Below, one piece after another: positions 43,299 through 52,095 of a stretch of 64,000 bases of DNA. The notes under the pieces are model-generated. The model saw nothing but the letters and a program-made list of their open reading frames with translations. It did not search any database and was not told where the DNA came from. The translations under genes and the position numbers were made by a program. This DNA is from Variovorax sp. PMC12 (lineage in GTDB: Bacteria; Pseudomonadota; Gammaproteobacteria; Burkholderiales; Burkholderiaceae_C), in contig NZ_CP027773.1 of assembly GCF_003019815.1 (NCBI RefSeq), positions 4,829,501 through 4,893,500 on the forward strand. The letters run 5' to 3'. Numbering within the stretch: the first letter of the stretch is position 1; every line of letters begins with the position of its first letter.

Positions 43299-44270
43299 CT
43301 AGCCGCCCGATTCGAGCGAGAAGGTGGCGTTGCGGTCCTGCCCCAGGCGTTCCGCCAGCTGTGGCAGCGCTTCGGCGAGCAGCGGCTTCAGCGTGTAGGG
43401 CGGATTGATCAGGAACATGCCGCTGGCCGGCAGGCCCGGGCGCTGCGTTTCGCCCGATGCGGCGTCCTTCGTGATCTTGCTCGACTTGACCGTCAGCGTG
43501 GCATGCAGCCACGACTTGCCGGCCTTGGTCGCCATTGTCTTCAGGCGACGCGGCAGGTCGTGCGCCTCGGGACGCGGAATGATCGGATACCAGATCGCGT
43601 AGGTGCCGGTGGCAAAGCGCTTGAGCGCCTCGGCCGCGAAGTCGAGCACGCGGCCGTAGTCGGTCTTCATCTCATAGCTCGGGTCCATCAGCACCAGCGC
43701 GCGGCGCGAGGGCGGCGGCAGGAACTTGGTGGCGCTGCCGAAGCCGTCTTCCAGCAGCACGGCGATCTGCCGGCCGGCTTCGAGCTGAGCGATGTTGGCG
43801 CTCAGCGTGCGCGAGTCGGTCGGGTGCAACTCGAACAGCTTGAGCTTGTCGTGGTCGCGCAGCAGGTGCTGGATGATGAACGGCGAACCCGGGTAGACGC
43901 GCGCGCCGCCCTTGGGGTTGAAGTCGCTGATCACGCCGAGATAGCGGGCGATGGCGTCGGCCAGCGGGTCTTCGGCGTCGGGTGCCGCCTTCTTCGCGGC
44001 CGACTTCGCCGCGGGTGCGGGTGCTGCTGCTGCTGCGGGCGCGGCGGGCTCTTTCTTGCCCGAAAGAAGGCGAAGGATGCCTTCGGCGGCTTCGCCGCTG
44101 GTGCCGGCGTAGTCGCCGTCGAGGCGGTACAGGCCGGCGCCGGCGTGGGTGTCGACGACCGTGAGGGCCGCGTCTTTTTCGAGCAGGTGGTCGAGCGTGG
44201 CAATCAGCACCGTGTGCTTGAGCACGTCGGCGTGGTTGCCGGCATGGAAGGCGTGGCGGTAACTGAACAT
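43299..44270 (-). CDS. rlmJ: 23S rRNA (adenine2030-N6)-methyltransferase
   Basis: A 323-residue RlmJ/ComJ-type enzyme that methylates A2030 of 23S rRNA. It begins MFSYRHAFHAGNHADVLKHTVL, the family hallmark, and has VDTHAGAGLYRL (SAM loop) and the catalytic motif as LMDPSYE rather than the DPPY of E. coli. An Ala/Pro/Lys-rich stretch (about residues 70-97, PAAPAAAAAPAPAAKSAAKK) makes it some 40 residues longer than E. coli RlmJ (280). Convergent with rlpA, 10 bp apart. Confidence 0.93.
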   Translation of the reverse strand: MFSYRHAFHAGNHADVLKHTVLIATLDHLLEKDAALTVVDTHAGAGLYRLDGDYAGTSGEAAEGILRLLSGKKEPAAPAAAAAPAPAAKSAAKKAAPDAEDPLADAIARYLGVISDFNPKGGARVYPGSPFIIQHLLRDHDKLKLFELHPTDSRTLSANIAQLEAGRQIAVLLEDGFGSATKFLPPPSRRALVLMDPSYEMKTDYGRVLDFAAEALKRFATGTYAIWYPIIPRPEAHDLPRRLKTMATKAGKSWLHATLTVKSSKITKDAASGETQRPGLPASGMFLINPPYTLKPLLAEALPQLAERLGQDRNATFSLESGG

Positions 44271-44352
44271 GAGGAATGGGCCTGAAAAAAGTGGATGGAC
44301 GACGCTAGACTCTCGCGCCGAAACATCGATTTACAAAAAGAGGGCGTCGCAG

Positions 44353-45045
44353 ATGCGAGGAGCTGGATGGCGATTTTGGGGCCTGTGCGCCTGCACGGGT
44401 GTTCTGTCTATTCTGACGGGCTGCGCGTCGGTGACGCACGGCACCACGCAGAACGTGAAGATCGAGACCATGACGTCGACGGGCAAGGTGGTCGACGGCG
44501 CGAAATGCCTGGTCACCAACGACCGCAACGACTCGGTGATGCGCTCCGGCGACACGGTGCCGATCAGGCGCTCTAGCGCCAATCTCAACATCGAATGCAG
44601 CCAGCCCGGCTTCGCACCGGCCAACGGACAGGCCGTGTCGCGCGCCAACGTGGGCATGGCGGGGAACATCCTGATCGGCGGATTGATCGGCGCGGCGGTC
44701 GATGCCGGCACGGCGGCGGGCTACAACTATCCGAGCTGGATCCAGCTGATTTTCGGCGAAGTGCGAAGCATCGACCGCAGCGCCCAGACGGGCGAGGGGC
44801 CGACGGCAGGTGTCCGCATCGGCACGACCGAGATGGCCGCGGCACCGCCGGCGGCGCCCAAGGCCGTGGCGGTGAAGCCGCCCGAGGAGGCGCGTCCGGC
44901 GCCCGTGGTGCCGGTGCCTGAGCCGCCGCCTGCGGTCAAGGTGGTGGCGCCGGCCGCTCCGGTGGCCCCGCCTGCGCCGCAGCCCAAGGCCGAAACACGG
45001 GTTTCGATGGACGACCTGAGCGGCTTGCTGCCGAACAAGCCATGA
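44353..45045 (+). CDS. Lipoprotein with proline-rich C-terminus
   Basis: A 230-residue predicted lipoprotein: LTGCASVTHGTTQNVKIET gives the lipobox and a short beta-rich domain with two further cysteines (AKCLV, IECSQPGF). A glycine-rich hydrophobic stretch NILIGGLIGAAVDAGTAAGY follows at about residues 112-131. The C-terminal ~70 residues are Pro/Ala/Val repeats (PAPVVPVPEPPPAVKVV), a likely wall-spanning linker. It overlaps the serine-protease ATG (ATGA), so a functional partnership is probable. The family is unrecognised. Confidence 0.75.
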   Translation: MRGAGWRFWGLCACTGVLSILTGCASVTHGTTQNVKIETMTSTGKVVDGAKCLVTNDRNDSVMRSGDTVPIRRSSANLNIECSQPGFAPANGQAVSRANVGMAGNILIGGLIGAAVDAGTAAGYNYPSWIQLIFGEVRSIDRSAQTGEGPTAGVRIGTTEMAAAPPAAPKAVAVKPPEEARPAPVVPVPEPPPAVKVVAPAAPVAPPAPQPKAETRVSMDDLSGLLPNKP

Positions 45046-46322
45046 GCGGCCCGGTGAAGGCCGTGCCGCTGCGCACGGCATCCGCGTTCCTGGGCCTGGC
45101 CCTCGCGGCGGGCGCGGCCGCCGCGCTGGAGCCGGAAGTGCTGTTCAGCAAGGTGTCGGGCAGCGTCTGGGCGGTTCGCACCTTCGACGCGCAGGAGCGG
45201 CCCCTGCGCGCCGGCAGCGCGGTGGTGATCGCGCCCGGGCGCCTCGTCACCAACTGCCACGTGCTGGCCAAGGCGAGCAGCTTCGTCATCAAGCAGGACA
45301 ACGTCACCTACGGGGCGACGCTGGAGTTTCCAGACCCGGCGCGCGACCTGTGCCAGATCAAGGTGGCCAATTTCACGGCGCCCCCGGTCGCGCTGGCGCC
45401 CGCGGGCAGCGCGCGCGTCGGACAGCGGGTGTATGCCATCGGCAACCCGCGCGGGCTGGAGAACACGCTCAGCGAGGGCATCCTGTCGGGTCTGCGCGGC
45501 GGCACCGGTGGTGGTGGCGCCGGGGAGCCGGAGGCGCGGCTGCTGCAGACCACGGCGGCCATCTCTCCCGGATCGAGCGGCGGAGGCCTGTTCGACAGCG
45601 AAGGGCGCCTGCTCGGCATCACCACCTTTGCCGCGCGCGACGGCGGCAGCCTGAATTTCGCGATGCCGGTCGAGTTCCTGGCGGAATTGCCTGTGCGTGC
45701 GAAGGCGATGCTGGAGGCCCGGGCCAGCGAGCCCGCGGGCAGCGCCCGCCGGGGGGCCGGCAGCAGCGTCGCCCTGAACGAACCGCTGCGCGCCGGCGAT
45801 GCGCTCGAATACGTGCGCACCGACAAGCTCACAGGCACCCGCGCGACGGTGATCTACCGGGTGGACCGGATCAACGGGGACGAAATTGTCTTCAACGGTG
45901 GCGGCAAGGTCGAGAAGACCGACGGGCAAGTGGTGTCGGTCACGTCGCCGGCCGGCGGGCTGTTCGACTCGTCCTCGCCGCCAGGCGGGTGGGCGCGCAA
46001 CAATCTGCTGCCCGGCATGCGCTGGCAGGCGAACTACGCGTCCGCCGGCGAAAACCAGCGCTATGAGCTCGTCGCCACGGTGGGCGGAGAGCGCTCGGTA
46101 CGCGTGGACGGGGTCGAGCTCCAAGTGCTCAGCATCGGGTACGAAGGCTGGATCTATGCCTCCAGCATGAGCGCACCGCTCGCCAGCGGCAGCGTCCGCT
46201 TCTCCGGGGCCGCCCTCTACAGCCCCGAGTTGCGCCGCGTCGTCCGCTTCGAAGCCGCGTACCAGCGAGGCATCGTTTCCGGCGGAAACGAGGTTCTGGA
46301 GCTGGTCCGCATCCAGCGCTGA
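45042..46322 (+). CDS. Exported trypsin-like serine protease
   Basis: A 426-residue protein with signal peptide (about residues 1-29, AAGAAAALE). An S1-family protease domain follows, with catalytic His73 in VTNCHVLAKA, Asp102 in PARDLCQIKV and Ser178 in SPGSSGGGLFD, the DegP/HtrA type. No PDZ domain follows; instead residues ~235-426 form a beta-rich domain of no recognised family (DALEYVRTDKLTGTRATVIYRV). It is co-translated with the upstream lipoprotein. Periplasmic processing or quality control is plausible. Confidence 0.83.
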   Translation: MSGPVKAVPLRTASAFLGLALAAGAAAALEPEVLFSKVSGSVWAVRTFDAQERPLRAGSAVVIAPGRLVTNCHVLAKASSFVIKQDNVTYGATLEFPDPARDLCQIKVANFTAPPVALAPAGSARVGQRVYAIGNPRGLENTLSEGILSGLRGGTGGGGAGEPEARLLQTTAAISPGSSGGGLFDSEGRLLGITTFAARDGGSLNFAMPVEFLAELPVRAKAMLEARASEPAGSARRGAGSSVALNEPLRAGDALEYVRTDKLTGTRATVIYRVDRINGDEIVFNGGGKVEKTDGQVVSVTSPAGGLFDSSSPPGGWARNNLLPGMRWQANYASAGENQRYELVATVGGERSVRVDGVELQVLSIGYEGWIYASSMSAPLASGSVRFSGAALYSPELRRVVRFEAAYQRGIVSGGNEVLELVRIQR

Positions 46323-46343
46323 AACCGGCCCGAACCCCGGAAA

Positions 46344-46372
46344 TTGGCCATTTCGCCGTTTCTTCATATAAT
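46344..46372 (+). promoter_or_regulatory. rplM-rpsI promoter
   Basis: TTGGCC (46344-46349), a 17-bp spacer and TATAAT (46367-46372). A leader of about 120 bases follows, ending in a CTCTT-TTC-AAGAG hairpin (46478-46490) just before the rplM ATG, which could serve autogenous control by L13. Confidence 0.8.
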
Positions 46373-46497
46373 CGCGGGCTTCGCAGCGTTTTTGTAGCCC
46401 CGCGGCGAAGACTTCAAACCCACCTAAGAGATTCCCACCAGAGGAACGCCGACCGTGGAAAAGGGCTCGCCAAACCCTCTTTTCAAGAGAAAAACTC

Positions 46498-46929
46498 ATG
46501 ACCAAAACGTTCAGCGCCAAGCCCGCTGACGTGACGCACGAGTGGTTTGTGATTGACGCGACCGACAAGGTCCTCGGACGAGTAGCCAGCGAAGTTGCTC
46601 TCCGTTTGCGCGGCAAACACAAGGCCATTTACACGCCTCACGTCGATACCGGTGACTTCATCGTCATCATCAACGCCGCGCAACTGCGCGTCACCGGCGC
46701 CAAGTCGATCGACAAGGTGTACTACCGTCACTCGGGCTACCCGGGCGGTATCACGGCGACGAACTTCCGCGACATGCAGAACAAGCACCCGGGCCGCGCC
46801 CTGGAAAAGGCTGTCAAGGGCATGCTGCCCAAGGGCCCGCTCGGTTACGCAATGATCAAGAAACTCAAGGTGTACGGTGGCGCTGAGCACCCGCATACCG
46901 CCCAACAGCCCAAAGTGCTGGAACTGTAA
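46498..46929 (+). CDS. rplM: 50S ribosomal protein L13
   Basis: A 143-residue ribosomal protein with the family sequence VIDATDKVLGRVASEVALRLRGKHKA, then YRHSGYPGGI and GMLPKGPLGYAMIKKLKVYGG. It is an assembly-initiating protein of the large subunit. A consensus promoter and a ~120-base leader precede it, and rpsI follows after 12 bp, the near-universal arrangement. Confidence 0.98.
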   Translation: MTKTFSAKPADVTHEWFVIDATDKVLGRVASEVALRLRGKHKAIYTPHVDTGDFIVIINAAQLRVTGAKSIDKVYYRHSGYPGGITATNFRDMQNKHPGRALEKAVKGMLPKGPLGYAMIKKLKVYGGAEHPHTAQQPKVLEL

Positions 46930-46941
46930 GGAGCCTTGAGA

Positions 46942-47334
46942 ATGATTGGTGAATGGAACAATGGCACCGGCCGTCGCAAATCCAGCGTCGCCCGCGTGTT
47001 TCTGAAAAAGGGCACCGGCAAGATCACGGTCAACGGCAAGGACATCCAAGCGTTCTTCGGCCGCGAAACCTCGATCATGATCGCGAAGCAGCCCCTCGTG
47101 CTGACCAACAACCTCGAAGCTTTCGACGTGATGGTCAACGTGAACGGCGGCGGCGAATCGGGTCAAGCTGGCGCCACGCGCCACGGCATCACCCGTGCGC
47201 TGATCGACTACGACGCAAGCCTGAAGCCCGTCCTGAGCCAAGCCGGCTTCGTGACGCGCGATGCACGTGAAGTCGAGCGTAAGAAGGTCGGTCTGCACTC
47301 CGCCCGTCGTCGCAAGCAGTTCAGCAAGCGCTGA
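46942..47334 (+). CDS. rpsI: 30S ribosomal protein S9
   Basis: A 130-residue protein beginning MIGEWNNGTGRRKSSVARVF and ending with the conserved RRRKQFSKR tail that reaches the P-site tRNA. AAGGAG precedes the ATG. It is co-transcribed with rplM and followed by a strong terminator 17 bp after the stop. Confidence 0.98.
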   Translation: MIGEWNNGTGRRKSSVARVFLKKGTGKITVNGKDIQAFFGRETSIMIAKQPLVLTNNLEAFDVMVNVNGGGESGQAGATRHGITRALIDYDASLKPVLSQAGFVTRDAREVERKKVGLHSARRRKQFSKR

Positions 47335-47351
47335 TCCTGTTCGCTTCGAAC

Positions 47352-47378
47352 AAAAAGCCGCCTCCGGGCGGCTTTTTC
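47352..47378 (+). terminator. rplM-rpsI terminator
   Basis: GCCGCC (47357-47362), TCCG loop, GGCGGC (47367-47372), flanked by AAAAA and TTTTT, so it can also act on the opposite strand. An almost identical sequence follows erpA. Confidence 0.93.
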
Positions 47379-47516
47379 GTTGCGACGTCTTTGCGCATTG
47401 CCGTCCGACCCCACTTGCATAGGGGTGCACGCCACAGTCCGCCTGCCGAAAATGCGGCATTGCAGTAGCATTCGTTCCATTGGCCGCCTGTTCGGCCCAC
47501 CAGGAGTTATTACCCC

Positions 47517-47882
47517 ATGAGCGCCGTAGCCGAAAACATCCAGACCCAGATGCCCGAGCCGATCGTCTTCACCGACAGTGCGGCAGCCAAGGTGGCCGAC
47601 CTGATCGCCGAAGAAGGCAACCCCGACCTGAAACTGCGCGTGTTCGTGCAAGGCGGCGGCTGCTCCGGCTTTCAGTACGGCTTCACCTTCGACGAGATCA
47701 CCAACGAAGACGACACCACCATGACCAAGAACGGTGTGTCGCTGCTGATCGACGCCATGAGCTACCAGTACCTGGTCGGCGCCGAGATCGACTACAAGGA
47801 AGACCTGCAAGGCGCCCAGTTCGTGATCAAGAACCCCAACGCCACCAGCACATGCGGCTGCGGATCGAGCTTCTCGGCCTGA
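47517..47882 (+). CDS. erpA: Iron-sulfur cluster insertion protein
   Basis: A 121-residue A-type Fe-S carrier. The three cluster-binding cysteines are in GGGCSGFQYGF and TSTCGCGSSF at the C-terminus. The N-terminus (PIVFTDSAAAKVADLIAEEGN) matches ErpA of Burkholderiales. It delivers [4Fe-4S] clusters to targets such as isoprenoid enzymes. It is preceded by 182 bp of non-coding DNA and followed by its own terminator. Confidence 0.95.
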   Translation: MSAVAENIQTQMPEPIVFTDSAAAKVADLIAEEGNPDLKLRVFVQGGGCSGFQYGFTFDEITNEDDTTMTKNGVSLLIDAMSYQYLVGAEIDYKEDLQGAQFVIKNPNATSTCGCGSSFSA

Positions 47883-47915
47883 TGCCCGGATGCCGCTGAC
47901 CAAGCCCTCTCCAGA

Positions 47916-47940
47916 AAGCCGCCTCCGGGCGGCTTTTTCG
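47916..47940 (+). terminator. erpA terminator
   Basis: GCCGCC-TCCG-GGCGGC stem (47919-47934) followed by TTTTTC, repeating the stem and tail found after rpsI. Confidence 0.92.
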
Positions 47941-47963
47941 TTCCTGCTCCTTTCCCCTTGCCC

Positions 47964-49388
47964 ATGACTTCAGAGGCCGAAACCGCCGTCCAACCCGTTC
48001 GCAAGAGCCTGCTGTGGCTCGTCGCCGTCGGCTTCTTCATGCAGACGCTCGATGCCACCATCATCAACACGGCGCTGCCGGCAATGGCGGCCAGCCTCGG
48101 CGAGAGCCCGCTGCGCATGCAGTCGGTGGTGGTGGCCTATGCGCTGACCATGGCGATGCTGATTCCGGCCTCGGGCTGGATCGCCGACCGCTTCGGCACG
48201 CGCCGCATCTTCTTCTCGGCCATCGTGCTGTTCGCGCTCGGCTCGGTGCTTTGCGCGCTGTCGCACAGCCTTGGGCAGCTGGTGGCCGCGCGCGTGGTGC
48301 AGGGGCTCGGCGGGGCGCTGCTGCTGCCCGTGGGGCGGCTGTCGCTGCTGCGCACGGTGCCGCGCGGGGAGTTCCTCCAGGCGATGAGTTTCGTGGCCAT
48401 CCCGGGGCTCATAGGGCCCTTGCTGGGCCCCACGCTGGGCGGGTGGCTGGTGCAGTACGCCTCCTGGCACTGGATTTTCCTGATCAACGTGCCCGTGGGG
48501 CTGGCCGGCTGCATCGCCACGCTCAAGTACATGCCCGACCTGCGCGGCGTGGTGCAGAAGCGCTTCGACAGCGTCGGCTATGCGCTGCTGGCCTTCGGCA
48601 TGGTGGCGATCTCGCTTTCGCTCGACGGCGTGGGCCTGCGCCAGGGCGGCGTGATGGTCGTGCTGATCTTCGGCTTTGCCAGCATCGCCGCTTACTGGCT
48701 GCGCGCCTCGCGCACGCCCGAACCGCTGTTCGCGCCCTCGCTCTTCCAGGTGCCGACGCTCAGCATCGGGCTGATCGGCAACCTGTTCTCGCGGCTCGGC
48801 AGCAGCTGCATGCCTTTCCTGGTGCCGCTGCTGCTGCAGGTGTCGATGGGCTATTCGCCGGTGCGCGCCGGTCTGATGATGCTGCCGATCGCGCTGGCCG
48901 GCATGGCCATGAAGCGCTTCGCCACGCCGCTGATCACGCGCTACGGCTACCGCCGGGTGCTGGTGGTCAACACGGCCCTCGTGGGCTGCACCATGGCCAG
49001 CTTCGGCCTCACGGCGCCGGGCCAGCCGATGGTGCTGCACGTGCTGCAGCTGCTGGCTTTCGGCGCGGTCAATTCGCTGCAGTTCACCGCCATGAACACC
49101 ATCACGCTGAAGGACCTGGACGGCAGCATGGCCAGCAGCGGCAACAGCCTGCTGTCGATGGTGCAGATGCTGGCCATGAGCATGGGCGTGGCCGCCGCCG
49201 GCGCGGTGCTGGCGGGCTACAACGGCATCTTCGGCACCGAGACGGCCGCCCACACGCTCGATGCCTTCCAGGCGACCTTCGCGACCATGGGGCTGATCAC
49301 CGTGGCGTCCGCTCTCATCTTCTGGCACCTGCCGTCGGAGGTGCGCGCGGCGCACCCCGCGCAGCCGGAAGTGTCCGGCCAGGGCTGA
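47964..49388 (+). CDS. MFS drug transporter, DHA2 (EmrB/MdtD-like)
   Basis: A 474-residue protein with the DHA2 pattern of about 14 helices. Helix 1 carries FFMQTLDATIINTALPAMA, motif A is GWIADRFGTRRIFF, and the antiporter motif C is GLIGPLLGPTLGGWL. Length and sequence resemble E. coli MdtD. It is a proton-driven multidrug exporter by family; the substrate is unknown. It starts 24 bp after the erpA terminator; ATG 47964 is chosen over an in-frame TTG two codons earlier. Convergent with anmK. Confidence 0.88.
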   Translation: MTSEAETAVQPVRKSLLWLVAVGFFMQTLDATIINTALPAMAASLGESPLRMQSVVVAYALTMAMLIPASGWIADRFGTRRIFFSAIVLFALGSVLCALSHSLGQLVAARVVQGLGGALLLPVGRLSLLRTVPRGEFLQAMSFVAIPGLIGPLLGPTLGGWLVQYASWHWIFLINVPVGLAGCIATLKYMPDLRGVVQKRFDSVGYALLAFGMVAISLSLDGVGLRQGGVMVVLIFGFASIAAYWLRASRTPEPLFAPSLFQVPTLSIGLIGNLFSRLGSSCMPFLVPLLLQVSMGYSPVRAGLMMLPIALAGMAMKRFATPLITRYGYRRVLVVNTALVGCTMASFGLTAPGQPMVLHVLQLLAFGAVNSLQFTAMNTITLKDLDGSMASSGNSLLSMVQMLAMSMGVAAAGAVLAGYNGIFGTETAAHTLDAFQATFATMGLITVASALIFWHLPSEVRAAHPAQPEVSGQG

Positions 49389-49401
49389 CGGACGGCCGCT
49401 G

Positions 49402-50526
49402 TCAGGCGGGGTAGATGGCGCCCAGCACGCGCGCCCCGCGCGCGCCGGTCACGCTGGCAAGGTTGCCGGGCTCGCGCCGCACGGTGGCGCGGGCCAGCCA
49501 GGCAAAGGCCGCGGCCTCGACCTGCTGTGGCGGCAGGCCGTGGTCGGTCGATGCCTCCACGCTGACGCCGGGCAGCAGCGCGCGCAGGCGGGCGAGCAGG
49601 TGGCCGTTCAGCGCGCCGCCGCCGCAGACGATCAGCAGCCTGGCGTCTTTTCCGTGGCGGCGCAGGTCGGCCGCGCAGGCGCTCGCGGTCAGCTCGGCCA
49701 GCGTCGCCTGCACGTCGGCGGGCGGCAGGGCCGTGGTGCCGAGTTGCGCGGCCAGCCAGTCCGGATTGAACAGGTCGCGCCCCGTGCTCTTGGGCGGCGC
49801 CTTGCCGAAGTAGGGGTCGGCCAGCAGCTGCGCGAGCAGCCCGGGCAGCACCTGGCCGCTGGCCGCCCACTGTCCGTCGCGGTCGAAGGGCTGGCCCTGG
49901 TGGGCCTGGCACCAATGGTCCATCAGCGCGTTGCCGGGGCCGCAGTCGAAGCCGAGCACGATCGCGCCTTCGGGCGCGTCGGCGGGCGGCAGCAGGCTCA
50001 GGTTCGAGATGCCGCCGATGTTGAGCACCGCGACCGGCTCGCCGGCGCGGGCGAACAGCGCGCGGTGGAAGGCCGGCACCAGGGGCGCGCCCTGGCCGCC
50101 GGCAGCCAGGTCGCGGCTGCGGAAGTCGCCGACCACGTCGATGCCGGTCAGCTCGGCCAGCAGCGAGGGGTTGTTGATCTGGAGCGTGTAGCCGACGTCG
50201 TCGAACTCCAGTGGCCGGTGGCGGACCGTCTGCCCGTGCGCGCCGATGGCGGTGACGGCGCCGGCATCGGTGCCGCTGTCCGCCAGCAGTTGCCGGACCA
50301 CGCCGGCATAGGCCCTCGCGAGCCCGTTGCCGGCCAGCGCCGCGCGGTGCAGTTCGTTGTCGCCGGGGGTGTTGAGCGCGAGCAGCTCGGCGCGCAGTGC
50401 CACGGGAAAGCCGGCCGTGGCGTAGGACCGCACCGCGATGCGGCCGCCTGAAAGCTCGGCGAGCACGCCGTCGACGCCGTCGAGCGAGGTGCCCGACATC
50501 AGGCCGATGAAAAGTTCGGCGGCCAT
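49402..50526 (-). CDS. anmK: Anhydro-N-acetylmuramic acid kinase
   Basis: A 374-residue peptidoglycan-recycling kinase that phosphorylates and opens 1,6-anhydroMurNAc to MurNAc-6-P. LFIGLMSGTSLDGVDGVLAEL is the ATP-binding N-terminus. HGQTVRHRP contains the substrate-binding region, and LGFDCGPGNALMDHW the catalytic Asp. It lies 39 bp downstream of the M23 peptidase gene on the same strand, a cell-wall pairing. Confidence 0.95.
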   Translation of the reverse strand: MAAELFIGLMSGTSLDGVDGVLAELSGGRIAVRSYATAGFPVALRAELLALNTPGDNELHRAALAGNGLARAYAGVVRQLLADSGTDAGAVTAIGAHGQTVRHRPLEFDDVGYTLQINNPSLLAELTGIDVVGDFRSRDLAAGGQGAPLVPAFHRALFARAGEPVAVLNIGGISNLSLLPPADAPEGAIVLGFDCGPGNALMDHWCQAHQGQPFDRDGQWAASGQVLPGLLAQLLADPYFGKAPPKSTGRDLFNPDWLAAQLGTTALPPADVQATLAELTASACAADLRRHGKDARLLIVCGGGALNGHLLARLRALLPGVSVEASTDHGLPPQQVEAAAFAWLARATVRREPGNLASVTGARGARVLGAIYPA

Positions 50527-50565
50527 CCTGGCGTCAGGTGAAGAAAGAAGGGCCGCCGCGCGTGC

Positions 50566-51912
50566 TCAGTCCGCGCTGGCCTGGATGACGGAGAAGGCTG
50601 CCGCCAGCTCGGTGCGGGCACCGACGGCGATGCGCTCGAAGGCCGGGCGCATCGCCGCGGTGATCGGCGCGCCGCCTTCCTGCGCGATGGAGGTCGGGTT
50701 CTGGTAGACCCCGCCCACGCGGAATTCGAAGTGCAGGTGCGGGCCGGTGGCCCAGCCGGTCATGCCCACGGCGCCGATCGTCTGGCCCTGGCTCACGCTC
50801 TGGCCGGACTTGACGTCGATGCGGCTCAGGTGGGCGTACGCCGTCTGCTGGTTGTTGCGGTGATTGATGATGACGATGTTGCCGTAGCCGTTCTGCGTGC
50901 CCGCGAAATCGACCGTGCCGTCGCCGACCGTGCGCACCGAAGTGCCCGTGGGTGCGGCGTAGTCGATGCCGTTGTGCTGGCGCCAGCTGTTCAGGATCGG
51001 GTGCATGCGCATCGCGAAACCGCTGGATACGCGCGAGAACTCGACCGGCGTCGCCAGGTAGGCCTTGCGCAGGCTGTCGCCGTTCGGGCGGTAGTAGCTG
51101 CCCTTCTGGCCCGCGCCCGGGGGCTGGAACCAGACGGCCTGGTGGATCTTGCCGTTGTTCTCGAACTCGGCCGAGAGCACGCGGCCGCTGCGCAGCGCCT
51201 GGCCGTCGGCTTCCAGGGTCTCGTAGACCACGGCGAAGCGGTCGCCCTTGCGCAGGTTGCGCACGTCGACGTCGCCCGCGAAGATGTCGGCCAGCTGGCT
51301 CGCCACCGCGTCGGGAATGCGCGAGTCGTCGGTGGCGGCGAACAGCGAGGTGCGGATGGTGCCGCTCGCCAGGCGCGTGCCTGCCGTGAGGGTGTCGCGC
51401 TCGGTCACGCCGGCAAAGCCGGTCGGCGTGCGTTCGATCACGTAGCGCTTGAAGCCGCCGTCGCCGTCCGGAATCCAGCGGGCGCTGAGCTTCTTGAGCT
51501 GGTTTTCCTGCGTGGCCTCGGCCGTCACGGTGCGGCCGGCGCGCGAGAACAGCGCGTTGCGGGCCTCGACGCTGCCGCGCACGAAGGCGGTGGCGGCGGG
51601 GTCGGAAATGCCCAGGCGCTTCAGCAGCGCCTCGGCCGTGTCGCTCGAGCGGGTGACGTCGGTGCGGAACAGCGTGAAGCTGAAGCTCTCCAGCGCTTCG
51701 CTCTGGTCGGCCACTGAAACAGGTGCCGTGGCTTCCAGGATCTGGCGCACGGGGAGGTCGGATGCATCCGGGCCGAGCGATGCCACCGCGAGGGTGCCGG
51801 CGCTCAGCAGGGCAGCCGCGATGACTGCGGTGATCTGCTTGGGGTACGTCCGGAATGTGTAGGCCACGCGGGAAGCAAGGAGCTCCTCGGCGGCAAGAAT
51901 GCCGTTGATCAA
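50566..51912 (-). CDS. M23 family metallopeptidase (MepM-like)
   Basis: A 448-residue cell-wall endopeptidase. A cytoplasmic N-terminus and one membrane helix (about residues 24-44, ITAVIAAALLSAGTLAVAS) precede a LysM-like/OapA region and a C-terminal LytM domain. Zinc ligands are in HNGIDYAAP near residue 313 and HLHFE near 394, all present, so it should be active. It would cut peptide cross-links for wall growth. The start is not certain: TTG 51912 gives MINGILAAEELLASRV, whereas the longer frame to 52047 overlaps the putative promoter. Confidence 0.88.
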   Translation of the reverse strand: MINGILAAEELLASRVAYTFRTYPKQITAVIAAALLSAGTLAVASLGPDASDLPVRQILEATAPVSVADQSEALESFSFTLFRTDVTRSSDTAEALLKRLGISDPAATAFVRGSVEARNALFSRAGRTVTAEATQENQLKKLSARWIPDGDGGFKRYVIERTPTGFAGVTERDTLTAGTRLASGTIRTSLFAATDDSRIPDAVASQLADIFAGDVDVRNLRKGDRFAVVYETLEADGQALRSGRVLSAEFENNGKIHQAVWFQPPGAGQKGSYYRPNGDSLRKAYLATPVEFSRVSSGFAMRMHPILNSWRQHNGIDYAAPTGTSVRTVGDGTVDFAGTQNGYGNIVIINHRNNQQTAYAHLSRIDVKSGQSVSQGQTIGAVGMTGWATGPHLHFEFRVGGVYQNPTSIAQEGGAPITAAMRPAFERIAVGARTELAAAFSVIQASAD

Positions 51913-52031
51913 ACTTGAATTCCAGCTCAGGTTCTGCAAATCCGTGCTGCAAGGCCCAGTACGTTCAGGGCGGCAGGAGACGGTGCGGAAAAAAGCGCCG
52001 CTTAGAATCCGGCGCTTGAAAAGTCGGGCTG

Positions 52032-52037
52032 AGTATA
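52032..52037 (-). promoter_or_regulatory. Candidate -10 box of the M23 peptidase gene
   Basis: On the minus strand TATACT lies here, with TTGGCTGAC-like sequence about 17-20 bases upstream. Transcription from it would start near 52024, downstream of the longest possible start codon at 52047, which supports the shorter protein. Confidence 0.4.
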
Positions 52038-52095
52038 GCTTCGGCACCCCAAAAGTCAGCCAAAAAAGCCCGTAAAGGCCGAATCTGTTACATCC

